8,417 nt of DNA, taken from contig JAUWME010000070.1 in assembly GCA_030613285.1 (NCBI GenBank), positions 1 through 8,417 of the forward strand. Direction: 5' to 3'. The notes beneath the pieces are model-generated. The model ran no database searches and had not been told where the DNA came from. It saw only the letters and a program-made list of their open reading frames with translations. The position numbers and the translations under genes were made by a program. This DNA is from Candidatus Zymogenus sp. Lineage in GTDB: Bacteria; Desulfobacterota; Zymogenia; Zymogenales; Zymogenaceae. This document shows, one piece after another, positions 6,640-8,417 of the stretch (within the stretch, counting starts at the first letter, position 1; every line of letters begins with the position of its first letter).

Positions 6640-8307
6640 TTAATAATTCTTCCCGATAAACCCGTAGCACCGATAGATGTACGTCTCCTTGGCCCGGTAG
6701 TTGCCCCGCCTTATTAAGAGCACAGTCGTGGGTTTTCTATCGTACCTCTCAAACTTGTACCGCTCCCACGGGGGATCATCGTAATGGTCGTTGGCAACGT
6801 AAATTGCGTCCCTCCCCTTCAGTTCATCGATGTCTTGCCAAAAGTTAAACTGGTTTTTTTTGCGTTTGCTGGAGAGGCAAAATACGTTTTTGGGGTCTTG
6901 CAGTGCAAACCCCAACTGCGATGCCACGTTGTAATGATAGGCAAGAATAAAAGGTTTTTTTCTGTCCCTTCTTATTTTAATATTTATTGTTTCATCATTT
7001 ATCATTTCATCAGAAATCTTATTAATCTCAATGGCCACCTCGTCCCAACCCACAAGGTCGTTTGTAACATCGTAGTGAGATTTCTCCGGCCTTAAAATTG
7101 GGTAGATCATCTGCACATGGAAAAATGTCAAAAAGAGAATGGGAAACGAGACCCCAAGTACCACAAGCGCCTTAAATGCCGAGGTTTGTTTCATCCACCC
7201 CTTAATGGATGTCAAGACCCTGCCCCTTTCCCGGTCGCCGCCGGTAATCGCTTTAAAAAACCCGAAATCGAAAAGCTTTTTTCCTCCCCACTTTTTCAGA
7301 TATTCCGGATATAACCCAGAGGCCGCAACAATCAGGGGGACGTATCCCAAAGCCGGCCAGTGTGGCTCTGCATCATCTGTAAAGGACATCACAACAAAAA
7401 AGAACAGCAGCGTGGGGATGGAGGTCAAAGCGATGAATTTGTAGTTAATGTCTTTTTTGCCAAAGAAACCACGCTTTACAGAAACCACCAAAGAGGCAAA
7501 CAAAAAGTATAGAAGTATCGGGGTCATCACGAACTGTCCGCCCACCATTTCCCCAAAATTCTTCCACTCAAAACCGCCCCCCCCTCCGTGCCTTGTCTGT
7601 AGGTGAAAGGTCGTACTGGGAAATCCGTGCTCCATATTCCAAAAGAGGATTGGGCTTGCGATTACAGCGGCGATTAAAATAGCCACGTAGAGATGGGGAC
7701 TCTTGAGGTAACCCCGTACTTTTTTGTCAGAGAGGAGAAAGAGAAACACCGTGGGTAAAAGCAGTATTGCAAAGTACTTTGAGAGGAGGGCAAGCCCCGC
7801 AACAATCCCAAGGAGGTACCAGTGCCAGAACTTCACGCCGTTCTCTTTTTTTACAGTGTCGTACAAGAGATAGAGAAACAGCAGCCAGAGTGCTGCCAAC
7901 GGGCCGTCCGGGATAATGATAATCCCCACGATATAATAGAGAGGGAGAATATTTGTAAGGAGCACGGAATAAAACCCAGCCCTCTCGCTTTTAAAGATAT
8001 TGATGGTCAGAAGATAGACAAGAACCGTTGTGGCGAGAAATAGAAACGTGTTTCCGAGCCTCACAAAAAAGGTGCTATCACCACCAATTTTTGTTGTGAG
8101 GGCGATGATGTAAGCAACCATGGGAGGGTGGTCAAAATAGCTGAGGTCCAAATACTTTGACCACATCCAGTAGTAGGCTTCGTTGTCACCAAGGCCGATT
8201 AGGCTCGAAACTACGAGATGATAGAGCGTCGCCGCAACAATCAAGATGATTGTGTATCTTTTATATTTCTCATCATCGGTGAGATTTTCATTATTTACAT
8301 CTGACAT
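6640..8307 (-). CDS. GT39/ArnT-like polyprenyl-phosphate-dependent glycosyltransferase
   Basis: From the ATG at 8307 the product is 555 residues. It has many membrane segments over about residues 18-400 and a soluble C-terminal part from about 410. The first extracytoplasmic loop carries GDNEAYYWMWS (40-50) followed by YFDHPPM (57-63), the acidic-residue and HPP pattern of the GT39/PMT_2 group. D134 in IPDGPL and EPHWPALGYVP (314-324) are also typical. These GT-C enzymes take a sugar from a polyprenyl phosphate on the periplasmic side and place it on lipid A, another glycan or a protein. The DPM1-like gene downstream is a natural donor source. It is not safely ArnT itself. A longer frame reaches an ATG at 8358 but would overlap the preceding gene by about 50 nt, so the start 1 nt after that gene's stop is preferred. 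A G8 tract encodes a pentaglycine at 241-245. Confidence 0.88.
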   Translation of the reverse strand: MSDVNNENLTDDEKYKRYTIILIVAATLYHLVVSSLIGLGDNEAYYWMWSKYLDLSYFDHPPMVAYIIALTTKIGGDSTFFVRLGNTFLFLATTVLVYLLTINIFKSERAGFYSVLLTNILPLYYIVGIIIIPDGPLAALWLLFLYLLYDTVKKENGVKFWHWYLLGIVAGLALLSKYFAILLLPTVFLFLLSDKKVRGYLKSPHLYVAILIAAVIASPILFWNMEHGFPSTTFHLQTRHGGGGGFEWKNFGEMVGGQFVMTPILLYFLFASLVVSVKRGFFGKKDINYKFIALTSIPTLLFFFVVMSFTDDAEPHWPALGYVPLIVAASGLYPEYLKKWGGKKLFDFGFFKAITGGDRERGRVLTSIKGWMKQTSAFKALVVLGVSFPILFLTFFHVQMIYPILRPEKSHYDVTNDLVGWDEVAIEINKISDEMINDETINIKIRRDRKKPFILAYHYNVASQLGFALQDPKNVFCLSSKRKKNQFNFWQDIDELKGRDAIYVANDHYDDPPWERYKFERYDRKPTTVLLIRRGNYRAKETYIYRCYGFIGKNY

Positions 8308-8308
8308 A

Positions 8309-8417
8309 TTATTTATTCTTTTCGACTCTTCTTTTGAGTACCGAAAGGGCCGCCCCAAAAACTTCCTCCAAAGATATCACATCCATGCAATTTGGCAATT
8401 TGTCACACGAAGTCCTG
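8309..8417 (-). CDS. C-terminal end of a probable GT9 (heptosyltransferase-like) glycosyltransferase
   Basis: The frame entering at the window edge ends with TAA at 8311-8309, giving 35 residues. It includes SCDKLPNCMDVISLEEV. A 'C...C-M-x-x-I-S-x-E-E-V' ending followed by a short basic helix (VLKRRVEKNK) is how many GT9 family ADP-heptose:LPS heptosyltransferases finish. The gene ends 1 nt before the next start codon, so the two are surely cotranscribed. The match rests on a short tail, and the acceptor and exact symbol cannot be given. Confidence 0.6.
   Translation of the reverse strand, partial: RTSCDKLPNCMDVISLEEVFGAALSVLKRRVEKNK

Noticed and set aside
6640..8307. Naming the GT39 protein ArnT (4-amino-4-deoxyarabinose transferase)
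   Set aside because: The motifs support the broader GT39/PMT_2 group only. The neighbouring donor synthase is DPM1-like and no other arn genes are present, so a different sugar is more likely.
8308..8358. A 17-residue N-terminal extension of the GT39 protein starting at the ATG at 8358
   Set aside because: It overlaps the upstream GT9-like reading frame, is basic and unlike the family N-terminus, and the ATG at 8307 directly follows that gene's stop.

Overview
The window holds a compact lipopolysaccharide (LPS) core and lipid A gene cluster, with every gene on the minus strand, so transcription runs from high to low coordinates. It suggests a Gram-negative bacterium. The order msbA, waaA, lpxK, gmhB, with a GT9 glycosyltransferase nearby, resembles LPS clusters of Desulfobacterota (former Deltaproteobacteria) and their relatives. 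That placement is inferred from gene order and protein style alone; nothing here fixes a genus.

Layout in transcription order: (1) 8417-8309, the last 35 codons of a probable GT9 (heptosyltransferase-like) gene; (2) 8307-6640, a polytopic GT39/ArnT-like glycosyltransferase of the kind that uses polyprenyl-phosphate-sugar donors; (3) 6592-6011, a stand-alone PAP2 membrane phosphatase with all three catalytic motifs; (4) 5978-5247, a DPM1-like GT2 polyprenyl-phosphate sugar synthase; (5) 5165-3321, the lipid A flippase MsbA; (6) 3210-1300, a two-domain protein joining a complete PAP2 phosphatase to a complete Kdo transferase (WaaA/KdtA); (7) 1303-131, LpxK, the lipid A 4'-kinase, overlapping gene 6 by 4 bp; (8) 128 to the window edge, the N-terminus of GmhB, the heptose bisphosphate phosphatase. 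Coding density is very high. Junctions are 1 nt, 47 nt, 32 nt, 81 nt, 110 nt, a 4-bp overlap and 2 nt. No gap exceeds 300 bases, and I see no RNA genes, mobile elements or CRISPR.

How the genes fit together: LpxK makes lipid IVA, WaaA adds Kdo, GmhB supplies the ADP-heptose pathway, a GT9 enzyme probably adds core sugars, and MsbA flips the product. Woven into this are two PAP2 phosphatases (one physically fused to WaaA), a polyprenyl-phosphate sugar synthase and an ArnT-like transferase. Together these look like a kit for removing lipid A phosphates and adding or substituting sugars on the periplasmic side, as known in Francisella, Rhizobium, Aquifex and Bdellovibrio. The role in lipid A remodelling is inference. 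The domain fusion, the intact motifs and the gene order can be read directly.

Smaller points: a candidate sigma70-type promoter ahead of the fusion gene, a four-copy AAAAGGGAA repeat running over the end of the DPM1-like gene, G8 and G7 tracts inside two envelope-modification genes, and a glycine-rich insertion in MsbA.
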